Assembly: GCA_021495925.1 (NCBI GenBank)
Contig: JAKEKT010000099.1
Location: forward strand, 1 to 64,000
Length of the DNA stretch: 64,000 bases
Direction of reading: 5' to 3'
Origin: Diplodia intermedia
Lineage: Eukaryota; Ascomycota; Dothideomycetes; Botryosphaeriales; Botryosphaeriaceae
In this document: positions 14,201 through 25,592 of the stretch, one piece after another
How positions within the stretch are numbered: the stretch's first letter is position 1
Layout of the letters: every line of letters starts with the position of its first letter
The notes under the pieces: generated by a model
What the model saw: only the letters and a program-made list of their open reading frames with translations
Databases searched by the model: none
What the model was told of the DNA's origin: nothing
Position numbers and translations under genes: made by a program

Positions 14201-15100
14201 CTTCGACGCTTTCGTTCTATCTCCAAATAAAAATATAGATGTCGGAGTAGTAGTTTTTAACTTTAGCTAATCTAAAGAGAATCCGACGCGCTAGATTTAT
14301 AAGAACCTCGGTTCGAAGAATCTAGTATATAACGGCGAGGTAGAAGGGCTAGTAATAGCCCTTAACTACGCCGTTAGAAGTCGGGTTTACGATAAGAATA
14401 TTAGAATCTACGCGAATAACTAGGCCGCGATTCTACGGCTAAAGAAGCCCTCTAATACGCCCGAATAAGGTCGATAGGTTCGGGCTATTAGCTTAGCTAA
14501 AAAGCTAAGAGATAGAGAAAATACCGTCTCTCTAGAATAGTGCCTCGGCTATAAGAACGTTCTAGACAACGAGTACGTCGATCGGCTCGCTAAAAGCGCT
14601 ACGAAGTACTCTATTAGAAGGGCTTCTACTTCTCTAAGCTTCTACCGAAGTAAGGTTAAGTAGAAGACCTACGAAGAGTAAAAAAAGAAGCTTAAATCGG
14701 CGGCGGACTCGCCCTATAAACGCACCTTTAGTTTAGAGATAGGGCGGCGGCTTAAATCTTCTACGAAAGTTAAAGAAATAGCCTTCGCCTTTTACTAGCT
14801 AAAGATAGAACACGAATACTTTAAGTTCTATCTTTACCGCCTCGACCACGCCGAAAACGACTAGTATAGATATAGCCGTACGGCTAGATAGATATTACGT
14901 TATCTACTTCTCTTCTACTCTCTTTATAGAAACCCCTAGGTTCTCTTAAAAGACGGGCTAAAGAAGAATCGGCTCGAACTATCGAATCTCTTTTTCTTAA
15001 CTCTAGAAGCTAGCTTAACGGCTAAGTTCTTAGAATAAATAAAGATTACTACTAGGCGGTAGTAGTTAAACGACTTACCTAACGAGATCTAAATACGTAT
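11300..15100 (+). pseudogene. LINE ORF2: AP-endonuclease, reverse transcriptase, RNase H, RIP-inactivated
   Basis: Domain landmarks remain in order. Around 11,667-11,705 the frame reads V-A-G-D-F-N followed by a mutated H-P-x-W-D block, the hallmark of APE-type LINE endonucleases. Around 13,066-13,090 it reads D-V-K-S-V-F-N, a RIP-altered D-V-K-G-A-F-N of the reverse transcriptase. Around 13,327-13,341 the catalytic Y-x-D-D has become Y-I-N-D, consistent with a G-to-A change. Around 14,410-14,600 there are an I-Y-A-N-N-stop-A segment (from a Q-A-A-type motif) and N-E-Y-V-D-R-L-A-K, both typical of LINE RNase H. Stops are mostly TAG/TAA at former Gln codons. Boundaries are approximate. Confidence 0.75.
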
Positions 15101-15774
15101 CGCTATACGCTCGTTTATACTTATTTTCTTTATTTTTCTTCTTTTATTCTCTTCTTTAGCTTCTTCTCGTTCTCGACACTCTCGCCGCGTTCGATTTAGA
15201 GCAAAAACGGGCGAGAACCGTAGAAAAACGGCTAAATAGCGGGTACTTAAGCTAAAGTAGCCGTTACTACTAGTATCTACGGCTGCCTAGTATAGTTAGT
15301 AATTAAGCTAACGGAGCTAAAAAGCCGGGGTTCGAATTTCGATCGAGTAACCTCTATTTAGAGCCCTTTTCCATCTAGATTTAAAAGTAGAATTATATAG
15401 CTAGTTTACTAGTGGTAATACTTCGGCTAGTTATAATAAATAGTAAGCGAGTATCGGTCTTCGATAGAAGAAAGCTAAACGAATCTAACTAGCCGAGAAG
15501 GCTCTCTCTAAGAAGAGAGCTTACTTACTATACTTTTTACCTCTATTTTATCGCTCTCTAAGGTCTCGCTTCGCTTTCTTTATTCTCTTAACTTTTTATA
15601 CGCTCTCTATTTTTCTTAAGCTTTTAAGCGTACCGTTTCTAGTACTCTTCTAGAATCCCTTCCGACATATATATATTTAGATATATAGATAGAAGCGGAT
15701 CTCTCTAGAGAAGTCTCGTCTCTAATAGTCTAAGACTCTAGAGAGACGCTAAACTAAATAAATAAATAAATAAA

Positions 15775-15787
15775 TATTATAGCTAAT
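15775..15787. repeat. Target-site duplication, right copy
   Basis: Exact copy of TATTATAGCTAAT from 9,252-9,264, directly after the AAAT tail of the full-length LINE. It overlaps the first bases of the resumed inverted copy 3. Confidence 0.85.
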
Positions 15788-18700
15788 CTTAAAAATTCTA
15801 GTATATATTCTAGACTTAATATAAGCTATAGTTTTAAAAATAGTCTTAAAGATTTCTTTTTTTAGAAAAAAATTCTAGTATTTATATTTAGCTCTTTTAA
15901 CTATTTTAAAGTAAATATTTTAGCTATTTAAGTATTATCGCTTATTTTCTTTTATATATAAAGATTTAAAAGTATTAGTCTTTTTTTATAGTTATTTTTA
16001 TTCTTTTAATAGCTTATTTAACTACTACGATTTAAATTAAGCTTCTAGCTTTAATTAAAGAATAGATAAATCTATTATAATAAATATAATCTAGTTAAGA
16101 CTTACTTTTAAAGTATCTAATATAAATATTTAATAAATTAAATCTTCTATTAAGTCTTAAGAGATATCTTTTAATAGAGAATTTAACTTTAAGCTTTTTA
16201 AAGTCTTAAATACTATTATCTTTATTTATTATTTAAAGATATTTTAAAACTTAAACTAGTCGATCTTTTCTATATTAAATCTAGTAATAGTAGCTATTAT
16301 AGAAGATTTTATATAGTTTACTAGTTTTAGACTAAATAAAATTATTTTATAATTAAAATTAAAGTTTATAATCGTTTACTAGTTAATAATTCTATTAGCT
16401 AAAGCTAATATAGTAAGTATAAGATTAATAATTATCTCTCTTTTTAAATAAGAGTAATAAAAGATATTCTTATTCTCTTTATTTAAGAGAAATAAATTAT
16501 TTTCTTTTAATTATTTTATTAGCTAATTAGCGCTAGTTAAAAAGAAAGACTCTAGATTCTATTAAAAATAATAAATATTAAAATTTTTAGCTACTATAGC
16601 TTATATTCTAAGAAATTACTATTATAGAATATATTCTAAAGTAAACTAAAAATTATTACTTATTTAATTCTTTTAGTTATATAAGTTAAGTAGCTTAAAC
16701 TTTAACTTTTACTACTCTATACTTAGTATTATTAGATCGAAACTTTACTAAAATTTAATCTTTAAATTTATCTTTATTTTTCTAAGAAAATAAGAAACGT
16801 AGATTAATATTTAAGATTTTAAATTAAAAGAATAGACTAGTAAAATTTAAATAAATAAGAAGTAATTAATTAATTAAAAGTCTAAGTTTTTATAAAATAA
16901 GATATATAGTTTTTAATAAAAAACTAGATCTATCTTTAACTCTACTATAATATTTAGAATAAATTTTATTATTAAAATACTTCTATTTAAGTTAGCTTAT
17001 AAAACTTATAAAAAACTTATTTAAAATAAATTTATTTAAAGTTTTTTAAAGTATTTTTTAGCTTTCTTAGCTTTTTTATCTTAATAAATATATTATAAAT
17101 ATAAAGATATTTAAAAATAATCTTTTAAGTCTTTTTTTTAGTCTTAAATATAAGAACTAATAAGTTTATAAACTACTTTATTCTTTTAGCTTTTAGCGTA
17201 AGCTAATAGAAGATACTAATAACTTTTAAACTATTATTATAAATTTTAATTTTAGTTTAAATAGTCTCGCTAAAGTTCTTATAAAAGAGAATTAAAAGAT
17301 CTTATATAAATATATTATATATAGCTATCTTATACTACGTACGATTTTCTATAATTAACTAAATAAAAATAATCTAGTTAATTATTATCTTATTCTTTAA
17401 AAGAAATTTAACGAAGAAGTTTTTATATATAATAAATATAAGATTCTTTTTTAATAAAAGAAAGATTATTATAATTATAAATTTTATTCTTTTAAGCTAG
17501 TTTAAAAATATTTTATTAAAGATATTTTATAAATTAAAGAATAAAAAGTCTCTAATTTTCGTAGTTAATAGAAAAATAATCTATTATATAACTTTTTTAA
17601 ATATAAAGACCTTTAACTTCTTTTTTAAAAAAGAAGTAATTTATAACTCTTCTTTTAACGCGATAATAGCTACTATTAAGATATATATAGATTAGCTAAA
17701 TAATATAATTAGCTACTACGCGGGCTTTAAATATTATAAAATTATAAGAATAGCTTTTTATATAGTATAATTTAAGAAAGTAATAGTAGTAGATTTAAAT
17801 AAGTTCTTTATTTTCTTTATAAAATCTATCGCGGTCTTTTTAAGAACTTAAACTTATATAATAAAAATTAAGCTAGTCTTATCTATAGTTTTATTAGTTT
17901 TAATATATTTTTATATAATTTTAATTAGATTTAAAATAGATCTCTATTCTTTTTTAGACTTAAATAGATTTATAGTCTTAATAAGAAGATTAAAAGACTA
18001 ATTAATAGTCTTTTATATAATCTTTAAAGATATTTTAAAAGAGAGGGTTTTCTTAATAAAAGTTTTATAAATAAAGTAAGAATTTAAAAGACTAAAAACT
18101 CTATACTTCTTAATTAAAAAGATTAAAATAATTATAAAGATATATTATTTAAGTATTTTTTTATAAATAAATAAGTTTTTCGCGAATTAAAAAGTTAAAA
18201 GATCTAGTATAATTACTATTAAAAGAGATATAAACGTAGTTAAAAGATTTTTAAAGTTTTTTATAGTTATATTTATAGTCTTAAAGTCTATATTCTATAT
18301 TAGAGAAGATAAAGTAGAACTTAAAAAAAATAAATTTTACTTTAAAGAAAATATTCTAGATTTATAAAAGAATTTCTAAGCTCTTTCTATAAGAAAAATA
18401 TATAAAAATAATAGAAATAAATAGAAAATAGATTAAAAGTAAATTATTAGCTTTAATTTTATTTAAACTAAGCTATAAATAAAAGAAACTTAAATTAAAG
18501 TAAAGATTTTTCTTAATTACTTACTCTTTAGAAGTAAATAAAGAGACTAATAAAACTAATATAAATATTAAAGATTTTAAAGAATTAAGAGACGTCTTAA
18601 TATTAAGCTTAAATTATATAAAACGTTTATATATATAAAGCTCTTTAGTAAGGCCTAAAAAAGAGACTTTTAATAGACTTTAAAGTAGAATTTCTAAATA

Positions 18701-18978
18701 TAGAAAAAAGCTATTATAATATAACTTTAAAAATAAATTTTTTAGTATTATATAATTCTCTATATAAAGTTTAGAGCGAATTTAAGTAGTTTTTAAAAAT
18801 AAAGAGAACTATAAAGCTCTAGCTAGTCTAGTACTATTTAGAGTATCTTTTTTTTTATATATTATATAATAGCGCGTACGTTTATAAAGCTAAGAATTAA
18901 GATTTTAGCTAAGAAAATTAAGGGCTTTTAAATAATATTAGTCTTAGTATAATTTTTAAAAATTAAATTTAAAGGTTA
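15775..18978 (-). mobile_element. LINE copy 3, inverted, 5' portion (part B)
   Basis: Continuation of the inverted copy 3. Its reverse complement matches the full-length copy from about 12,490 back to the element 5' end near 9,270. Clear anchors are AGCTAATCTTAAAAATTC next to 15,787 and TAATAGCGCGTACG at about 18,868, which pairs with the 5' region at about 9,370. With part A it makes a ~6.2-kb element lacking only its last ~300 bp. It is extremely AT-rich and has no reading frame. Confidence 0.82.
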
Positions 18979-18979
18979 T

Positions 18980-19118
18980 TTACTAATTTATAATTCTAAC
19001 TCTATAGCTAAAGAATTTAATCTAATACTACTTTTTAAGAAAAGCCTCTAATACTATTAGTTAACTATTAGCGCGCGTATTAAATTCTTAAATATAGTTA
19101 AAAGTATAGTAAATATAA
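18980..19118. repeat. Third, partial copy of the ~505-bp unit
   Basis: About 140 bp match the end of the tandem unit at about 6,080-6,233, including the GCGCGCGTATTAAATTCTT segment at about 19,071. It lies between the 5' end of inverted LINE copy 3 and a LINE 3' fragment, so the unit flanks copy 3 on both sides. Confidence 0.7.
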
Positions 19119-19127
19119 GAACGTCTA

Positions 19128-19616
19128 AATAACTAAGCTAATAAAACTAAAAAGCTAAAATTTAATTTTTAATTAAGTAATCTTTATTTAGAGCTTTTTT
19201 TTAGATTTTTAAATTTAAAAGTAGAATTATATAGCTAGCTTTACTAATAGTAATACTTTAGCTAGTTATAATAAATAATAAGTAAGTACTAATATTTATA
19301 TAAAAGAACGCTAAATAAATTTAACTAGTTAAAAAGATTCTTTTAAAAAAAAAAAAACTTATTTACTTTACTTTTTATTTTTATTTTTATTATTTTTTAA
19401 GCTTTTACTTTATTTTATTTATTTTTTTTTTATTTTATTTACGCTCTTTATTCTTTTTTAAGCTTTTAAGCGTATTATTTTTAATATTCTTTTAGAATTT
19501 CTTTTTAGTATATATATATTTAAATATATAAATAAAAGTAAGTTCTTTAAAAAAATCTTATCTTTAATAGTCTTAAACTTTAAAGAGACGTTAAACTAAA
19601 TAAATAAATAAATTTA
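19128..19616 (+). mobile_element. LINE 3'-end fragment, 5'-truncated
   Basis: Collinear with the last ~490 bp of copies 1 and 2 (from the AACTAAGCTAA segment at about 4,204 and 15,301), ending in an ACTAAATAAATAAATAAAT-like tail at about 19,600-19,616. This is the expected product of abortive reverse transcription, followed by RIP. It has no coding capacity. Confidence 0.8.
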
Positions 19617-19773
19617 AGCTATTAAGTATATTATTTTTAGTATTTTTCTAGAATTTCTCTTTAGTACGTATATATTTAGATATATAAATAAAAGTAAATT
19701 TTCTTAAAAAATCTTATTTTTAATAGTCTTAGACTCTAGAGAGACGTTAAACTAAATAAATAAATAAATAAAT
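19617..19773 (+). mobile_element. Second LINE 3'-end fragment (~155 bp)
   Basis: Repeats only the extreme 3' end of the LINE family, including TTAGACTCTAGAGAGACGTT and an AAAT-repeat tail. It follows the previous fragment directly, so one fragment was probably inserted at the other's tail. Confidence 0.8.
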
Positions 19774-20160
19774 ATATAAACTTTTTAGTTATATAACTTT
19801 ATTATTTATAAGACTTATTAGTTTTTATAATACTTTTTTTTATATAAGCTTTTAGCTTTTAAGATTATAAAGTTCTTATATTTTAGAATTTATAATACTT
19901 ATAAGACTTTATATTAACTAATATAGATATTACTCTTAATAGATAAAGAAATATAGTTTTATTATTATATATACTCTTTATTATTAAAGATAAAGTCTTT
20001 TACGCTTTTAATTTTATCTTTTATATAGTATATAGCTTTTATTAAGCGTATATAGCTTACTAAATAAGGTATAATAGACTAGTTAATTAGGTCGAGTACT
20101 TATACTTATACTTAGATATAGTAGATTAAAAGTCGCTAGCGTATATAAAGACGTTTTTAT
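19774..20160. other. AT-rich transition zone at the inner edge of the subtelomeric block
   Basis: CA and TG depletion continues to about 20,150 and then stops over a few tens of bases; by 20,220 the sequence is ordinary (CATAATCGG, then CATGCATGCC). No gene or identifiable repeat is visible. The edge marks where RIP-type mutation ends. Confidence 0.6.
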
Positions 20161-20712
20161 ACGGCGCGGCGGGTTTATAGACGGAGGTTAAGGTAATAAG
20201 GTAAATCGATAGCGAAGCGACATAATCGGAACACTTCTCTACATTATCTCGGCAGGGATGCTATTGCAAGTGCTTATTAACTAGAAGCGGGGATGTCCGC
20301 TCTTCGCCGATTGCACCCTTTGCTGTTTGAACATACATGCATGCCGATCATCAAAGAGCCGTGCTTGTTAAACAGCAGTATAATTTAGAAGAGACCATCG
20401 AGAATACTTGCTAAGTGGCTTGGAGGTCTGTACTTACATCATCGCCTGAATCAAGAAAAGGGCGCCGAAGAAGCAAGCGTATGGGTGATGGTGAGGTCTA
20501 TCATGCGCATACTGTATTAATCGATCCCTGTTCACGATGCTGCAAGCCTGGGTCTTCTGCGATCGGGAGTAGGAAAAAATCCCGCCCAAGCCCAAAGATA
20601 GGAGAAAAGCCGCCCGGGTTCTGGATTCGCTTTAAGAAGGTGAGTGGCCGCTGATTGGAATTGTAGAAATCAGAATCCCGCGCCTTGACCTGGACAACCA
20701 GCCGCCGCCGCC

Positions 20713-22327
20713 ATGAAACAAGAAGACGACCCAGCAAAAGAGGCGCAGCCGTTTCCAACAACCGCCAAAGGTCAAGATGCAGCGCTCGCCTTCGCCGCGG
20801 GGTGCACCATGGTCCCGATGGATGACGCCACCGACCGGCGCGTCCGCCGCAAGATCGACCGCAACCTGTTGCCGTGGATGTGCGGCCTCTACCTGCTGCA
20901 GTACCTCGACAAGACAACGTTGAGCTACGCGTCGAGCATGGGCATCACCGCCGACACGGGCATGAGCTCGGCGCAGTACTCTTGGACGGGCAGCATCTTC
21001 TACCTGGGCTACCTGGCGCTGCAATACCCGCACAATCGGCTGATGCAGCGGCTTCCGGTGGCGAGGTACGTGGCCGTGTCGGTCGTTGTGTGGGGCATCA
21101 TACTCGCCACCACGGCTGGGACGACGGACTTTGCGGGCATCATGGCGGTGAGGTTTTTCCTGGGGGCGTTGGAAGGCGCTGTCACGGCTGGTGAGTGTCT
21201 TCGTAGCGCGGGGAAAACATGGTTGGTGCTTACGGCAGCAGGCTTCGTTCTCATCACGGCGAGGTGGTACCGCGCGTCGGAGCAGGCGTTCCGGACAGGG
21301 ATCTGGTTCTGCTTCAACGGCGTCGCGCAGGTGGTCGGCGGTGCTCTGGCATACGGCGTCTCGCGTGGGTTTGAGGAGAACTCTCGCATGCACTTCTCCG
21401 CATGGAAGGCCCTCTTCCTGATCACCGGGCTCGCGACAAGTGCGTACGGGATCGCACTGTTCTTCCTCCTGCCCGAATCGCCAATCTCGGCGCCGTGGCT
21501 GAGCGAGGAAGAAAGGCATGTGGCCATCGAGCGTCTTCGAAGCAACCAGCAGGGCGTGGGGACCAATGCATTCAAATGGTACCAGTTCCGCGAAGCATTT
21601 ACCGACGTCCGCACGTACTTGATCTTCCTCTTTCTCGTCACCGTCGACATTCCGTGCGGGGGCATCACCGTCTTCTTCACCCAGCTGATCGGCGGCATGG
21701 GCTTCGACGCCAACACAACCTTCCTCATCACCATGCCGGCCGGAGTCGTGCAGGTGGTCTGCAACCTTAGCTTTGCCTATCTGGCGCAGCGGACGGGCCG
21801 CCGCATGCTTTCGGCCGCCGCAGCCATGTGCCTGAGCCTCTTCGGCATCGCGCTCATGGCCGGCCTTGCCCGAGACGGTCCGACGGCGCACACGACGGGT
21901 CAGATCATCGGATACTACATCACCATTGGCAACTCGGCAACGGCGACCATCTTGACGCTGAGCAGCATCTCGAGCAACGTGGCGGGGTACACGAAGAAGA
22001 CGACGGTGAACGCGGTGGCGCTGGTGGGGTACTGCGTCGGTGGGGCCCTCGGAAGTCCATCCTTCTGCCGCCCCCTTTGCTGATTCCGTGCCGCCCGCAG
22101 GCTTCCTGATTGGGCCCCAGACGTTCCGAGACGGGCCTTCGTATACCAATGCGAAAACCAACATCGTCGCCCAATGGTTCGCGGCGCTTTGCTTCTGCCT
22201 CGCTCTCCACCTCGTGAACAAGCGGGAGAATGCGAGGAGAGACAAGCTTTCCCACTCGGCCCCGGTTGGACAAGAGTTTCAGGATCTGACGGACAGGGAG
22301 AACCCCCACTTCAGATATTCTCTGTAA
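20713..22327 (+). CDS. MFS transporter, allantoate permease (DAL5-like, ACS) family
   Basis: Predicted 12-TM proton-coupled importer of organic anions or small nitrogen compounds at the plasma membrane; the exact substrate cannot be read from sequence. Exons are 20,713-21,190, 21,242-22,039 and 22,101-22,327, with introns of 51 and 61 bp, giving 500 aa, the normal length for this family. The N-terminal R-R-K-I-D-R-N-L-L-P-W followed by L-Y-L-L-Q-Y-L-D-K-T is the family signature. Splicing at 21,191/21,241 restores V-T-A-G-F-V-L-I-T-A-R-W-Y, another family block, and splicing at 22,040/22,100 restores G-F-L-I-G-P-Q-T-F. The unspliced first intron is in frame (51 bp), so retention would insert 17 residues. 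It is the first gene inside the RIP-degraded block and appears intact. Confidence 0.88.
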
Positions 22328-24069
22328 CGCGTCCATGCTACCAGCTCCCAGTTCCATGAGTTTTACTACACTCTATCTTGCTAACGAGCAGATGTTACTT
22401 CTTTGTGACGTTTTTTATTGTAAAATTTACTTTTTTGGAAACTCGGGAAAGCCAAACGCGTGTCATTGGCATCCATCGAGAAAGCCAATGGCCACGACAT
22501 TAGCTTCTGGGCGCAGTACATGCAGCAGCTGCCCCGTTGCATGTACCCACTACGGCCCGACTCAGTCGCCAGTCCCCAGTTCCACCTGCCCCGAAGCGCC
22601 GCACCCGTGCCGCTCTGCTGACCCTGGAAGTGACAACGACTCGTTCGGGTTCCCGGTACAGCCCCTCGCCGGCGTCGTGGGACCAGTCCTGAACCTTGTC
22701 CCTTGCCGCGTGCACATGGCTCCGTCCATGTCTTTCCCCGCTCCTCCGCGCCGTTGTTTAACAAGCTACTGAACCTCCGCTTCTTCGACCGACCCGAGGC
22801 TGCAAGGAATTCAAAGATGCGGGTGGCGAGGATCTCATGGATGCAAGGCTTTGGTCCCGGCCTTTCCGACGTTGGTATGGTATTAGCCAACTCTTGTCGA
22901 TTTCCAGTATGCTTGCGGCGCAGAATGATGGGGACGGCTTGAAATAGACCTCAACTACTGGAGGCCGTGCGTGACTGATGAAGATGTGCAAGACATTGCT
23001 GTACTGGTGCAGAGTCATCTAGAAGAGATCGCTTGTCTTATCTCTACTGTTCTACATTCAGACAACGAAACTCACTCCCACTCTCCTGAAATCAATAGAG
23101 CTACTTCTGGATCAGGCCATCTCCCTGGAGTATGGAGCCGAATGCGGAAATCCCACGGGGACTCGCCCGCCAGCCAGGGCCTCGGCTCCCAGCAAACAGT
23201 GCCACAGCCGCCCACCGACACGTCGTCGGATCGGACGACGGGCGTGTGGTGCTGTCGCGCCGAGTCAAGGACGCCGCTGCGGACCCGCGGCCCGTTGCCC
23301 GCGGGTAGCGAATACGCGCGTCGACCCGACAGGCTCGATAGACACAGCTGGTGCTAACCGCATCGCCAGCAGCCGCGCTTGGCGCCGGGCGCGGGCGGGG
23401 CGGAGGTATCCCCGACGGCGATGCGCCAGGCCGCTTCGGGGCTAGGCTCGCCTGCGGCAATGCCGAGGGCCGCGGGGCGCGTGAGGCGTGCCGTGGGTCG
23501 GGGAATCGCTAACTCAGCACCGGCCAGCGACACGGCTCGGCTAAAACCTGCTGTCGCCTGCAGGGAGACGCTCGGCGCCGCCGGTGGCCCTCGTTCCCGC
23601 TCCCGCGTTGGCATCGGCGCTTTCTAGGCAGCTTCTGGGTTGCCACTGCCGGCCGCGCGAGGGCTCAGGGGAAACGGCGGGGACGTGCCGGGTTTCACAA
23701 CAATTGGGGGCCAGTCCTCGACTCATGATCGTGACGGCGGTTGCAGAAAGACCGGGGGCATGGATTCCGCGCCGCACGCACGGCCACGGCAGATGCTCTG
23801 GGTGCGGCGCTACGGAGGCCTCGATCGACTGCTGTCTGCACCGCGACGACCTCTTGCGCAGCAGCCCGGCCGTCAGCCTCGCGCACCGGGCAAACGGCGC
23901 CCAACGACACCGCTGGCAGCCCGGCCAGGCAAGAGGGATTCCGCGGCCGCCCATTAGCGCGGCGATCACGGACCCTGCAGACCAGGGGCTTTTGCCGAAA
24001 AGGCTCGCCGCGATAGGCCACAACCCTGCAACAGCAAATCCGCTAGGCGTCGGCTGCCGAGGCCACTTG
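22328..24069. other. Intergenic stretch, no supported gene
   Basis: About 1.7 kb between the MFS gene and the rhodopsin-domain gene. Several frames are open, especially in the GC-rich part after 23,100, but none gives a recognisable protein or a consistent splice model. Confidence 0.5.
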
Positions 24070-24076
24070 TATATAT
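24070..24076 (+). promoter_or_regulatory. TATA-like element of the rhodopsin-domain gene
   Basis: TATATAT lies 75 bp upstream of the ATG at 24,145, in an otherwise GC-rich stretch. Its position supports the chosen start over the longer in-frame extension upstream. Confidence 0.45.
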
Positions 24077-24144
24077 TCGCCGGGGCCGCCTCCGTGCCGC
24101 TGTTGGCTCCGTTTCGATTGCCCCCGCGCCTCCCGGGACCCATC

Positions 24145-25592
24145 ATGTTGTACGACAACTCGCGGTATCTGTTTTTCGCCGTCATCGTGCTCATGATCTC
24201 CGGCTACACCTCGCTGGGCCTGCGAATCTACTCGCGCGTCACCAAGAAGAACTGGGGATGGGACGACACAGTGGCTTCCATTTCGGCGGTACGTTAGCGC
24301 CCTCGCCACCGCACCGCCCGCCGTGGTTCTGACCCTAGCAGCTTCCGTTCGCCTGGCTCTGCGCGCAGACAATCACGGCGGCCAACAACGGCCTCGGCGC
24401 GCACGAATGGAACGTCACCCCGGAGATGTCCATGAAAGCCTACAAGGTGTGGACGCCGCTTCTGCCCCGCCACATGACCCCGCTCTGACTTCCAAAGGCC
24501 TTCGTCTTCTTCCAAGTGTCGTACTGCTGCTCCATCATCCTCATCAAGGCCAGCATCGCGCTGATGCTTACCCGGATCATCTGCGGCCAAATGTATATCC
24601 TGTGGATCCTTCGAATCACCATTGCAGTCTTCACGGCCGTTACTCTTTCCGTTGCGATATTCTGTCTATTACAATGCCGTCCGCTCGCGTAAGTTGCCGC
24701 CATGGAGATGACTGGGCGTCGACACTGATGGTCCCGCAGCAAAACATGGAACCCCGCGATCGAAGGATACTGCCACCCGTCGAACGTCCTCGCTTCCCTG
24801 AGCATGACTGTCACCGTCACGAGCATCATCAGCGATGTCATCATCTGCTTTTGGTGAGCCAAGGCATCCACCCACATGCCAGCCCGGTCTTCTGACTTTG
24901 CGAAACAGCCCGATCCCTCTTCTCTGGCACCTCCAGATGAACCGCAACCTGAAGGTCGTTGCTGGCTGTCTGCTTTCCCTCGGCTTCTTGTGAGCGCCAT
25001 CCGTCGAAACCCCCGTGAATCAAGCTGATGGAAACAGCGCGAGCATCTGCGCCATTATCCGTCTGGCATACACCTTGGCCTTGAATTCCACGGATGATTA
25101 TCTTTGTAAGCTGCGAACTGTACGACACTCACGTGTCATGTCACTAATCGTGTGCAGACAACGTCTACGGCGTGACGGTATGGTGCTGTAAGTCTTCCCC
25201 ACCTTGTAGAGTGTTCGATCGCTGACAAAATCTTCCAGTCGCCGAAGTTGGCGTTGCATTGACGGTCGGTTGCGCAAGCGTAAGGATCCCTCGTGCTGTG
25301 GTATCGGATCTCCAGCTGACGGGTTGCATAGACACTTCGCCCCATGTTCCGTTCCTGCCTGGGTACCGGCAACACCGACAAGGAGACCGACGACTCTTCA
25401 CGGGGCCACTACGAGCTACGAGCCGGGGCGAGAGGAGTGATCCACTCGACACACGAAGACGGCGAAGTCAGGCGCACTACCAGCGAGCCCAGCATAGCCG
25501 GCGACAACGACAGCGGGCGCAAGATCCTCGCGTCCTCGGGAATCCACGTCACGCGCCAGTACGATGTCGAAAGCGTCCAAAGATCAGTATGA
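24145..25592 (+). CDS. Rhodopsin-domain (SAT4/PTH11-like) integral membrane protein
   Basis: Fungal multi-TM membrane protein of the rhodopsin-domain family, a large group that includes PTH11-like surface receptors; the ligand is unknown. Nine exons keep frame: 24,145-24,288, 24,369-24,446, 24,498-24,688, 24,740-24,853, 24,909-24,989, 25,038-25,105, 25,158-25,187, 25,239-25,279 and 25,332-25,592, giving 335 aa. Signatures are R-I-Y-S-R-V-T-K-K-N-W-G-W-D-D after TM1, C-R-P-L-A-K-T-W-N-P ahead of a conserved G-Y-C, I-S-D-V-I-I-C-F-C-P-I-P-L-L-W, and S-T-L-R-P at the end of the last TM. A hydrophilic tail of about 80 residues follows, probably cytosolic. It is slightly shorter than many family members. 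The number and phase agreement of the small introns make the model strong. Confidence 0.85.

Larger units (their letters stand above)
9265..15774 (+). mobile_element. Full-length LINE (non-LTR) retrotransposon copy 2, nested insertion
   Basis: A ~6.5-kb element bounded by a 13-bp target-site duplication and ending in an (AAAT)n tail at about 15,755-15,774. It has a ~630-bp 5' region, a degenerate ORF1, a degenerate ORF2 with endonuclease, reverse transcriptase and RNase H signatures, and a ~650-bp 3' UTR. Having an RNase H domain after the RT fits the Tad1/I-like lineages known in fungi, but the clade is an inference. It retains much more G+C than copies 1 and 3, yet CA and TG are still strongly depleted, so it has been through RIP and is inactive. 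It is inserted inside the older inverted copy 3. Confidence 0.9.

Noticed and set aside
116..20160. Protein-coding genes inside the AT-rich block
   Set aside because: TG depletion removes nearly all ATG codons, stops are dense in all frames, and the only readable frames belong to decayed LINE copies.
23584..24144. Long in-frame N-terminal extension of the rhodopsin-domain gene
   Set aside because: The extension is low-complexity Arg/Ala-rich sequence with no motif, and a TATA-like element lies between it and the ATG at 24,145, where family homology begins.
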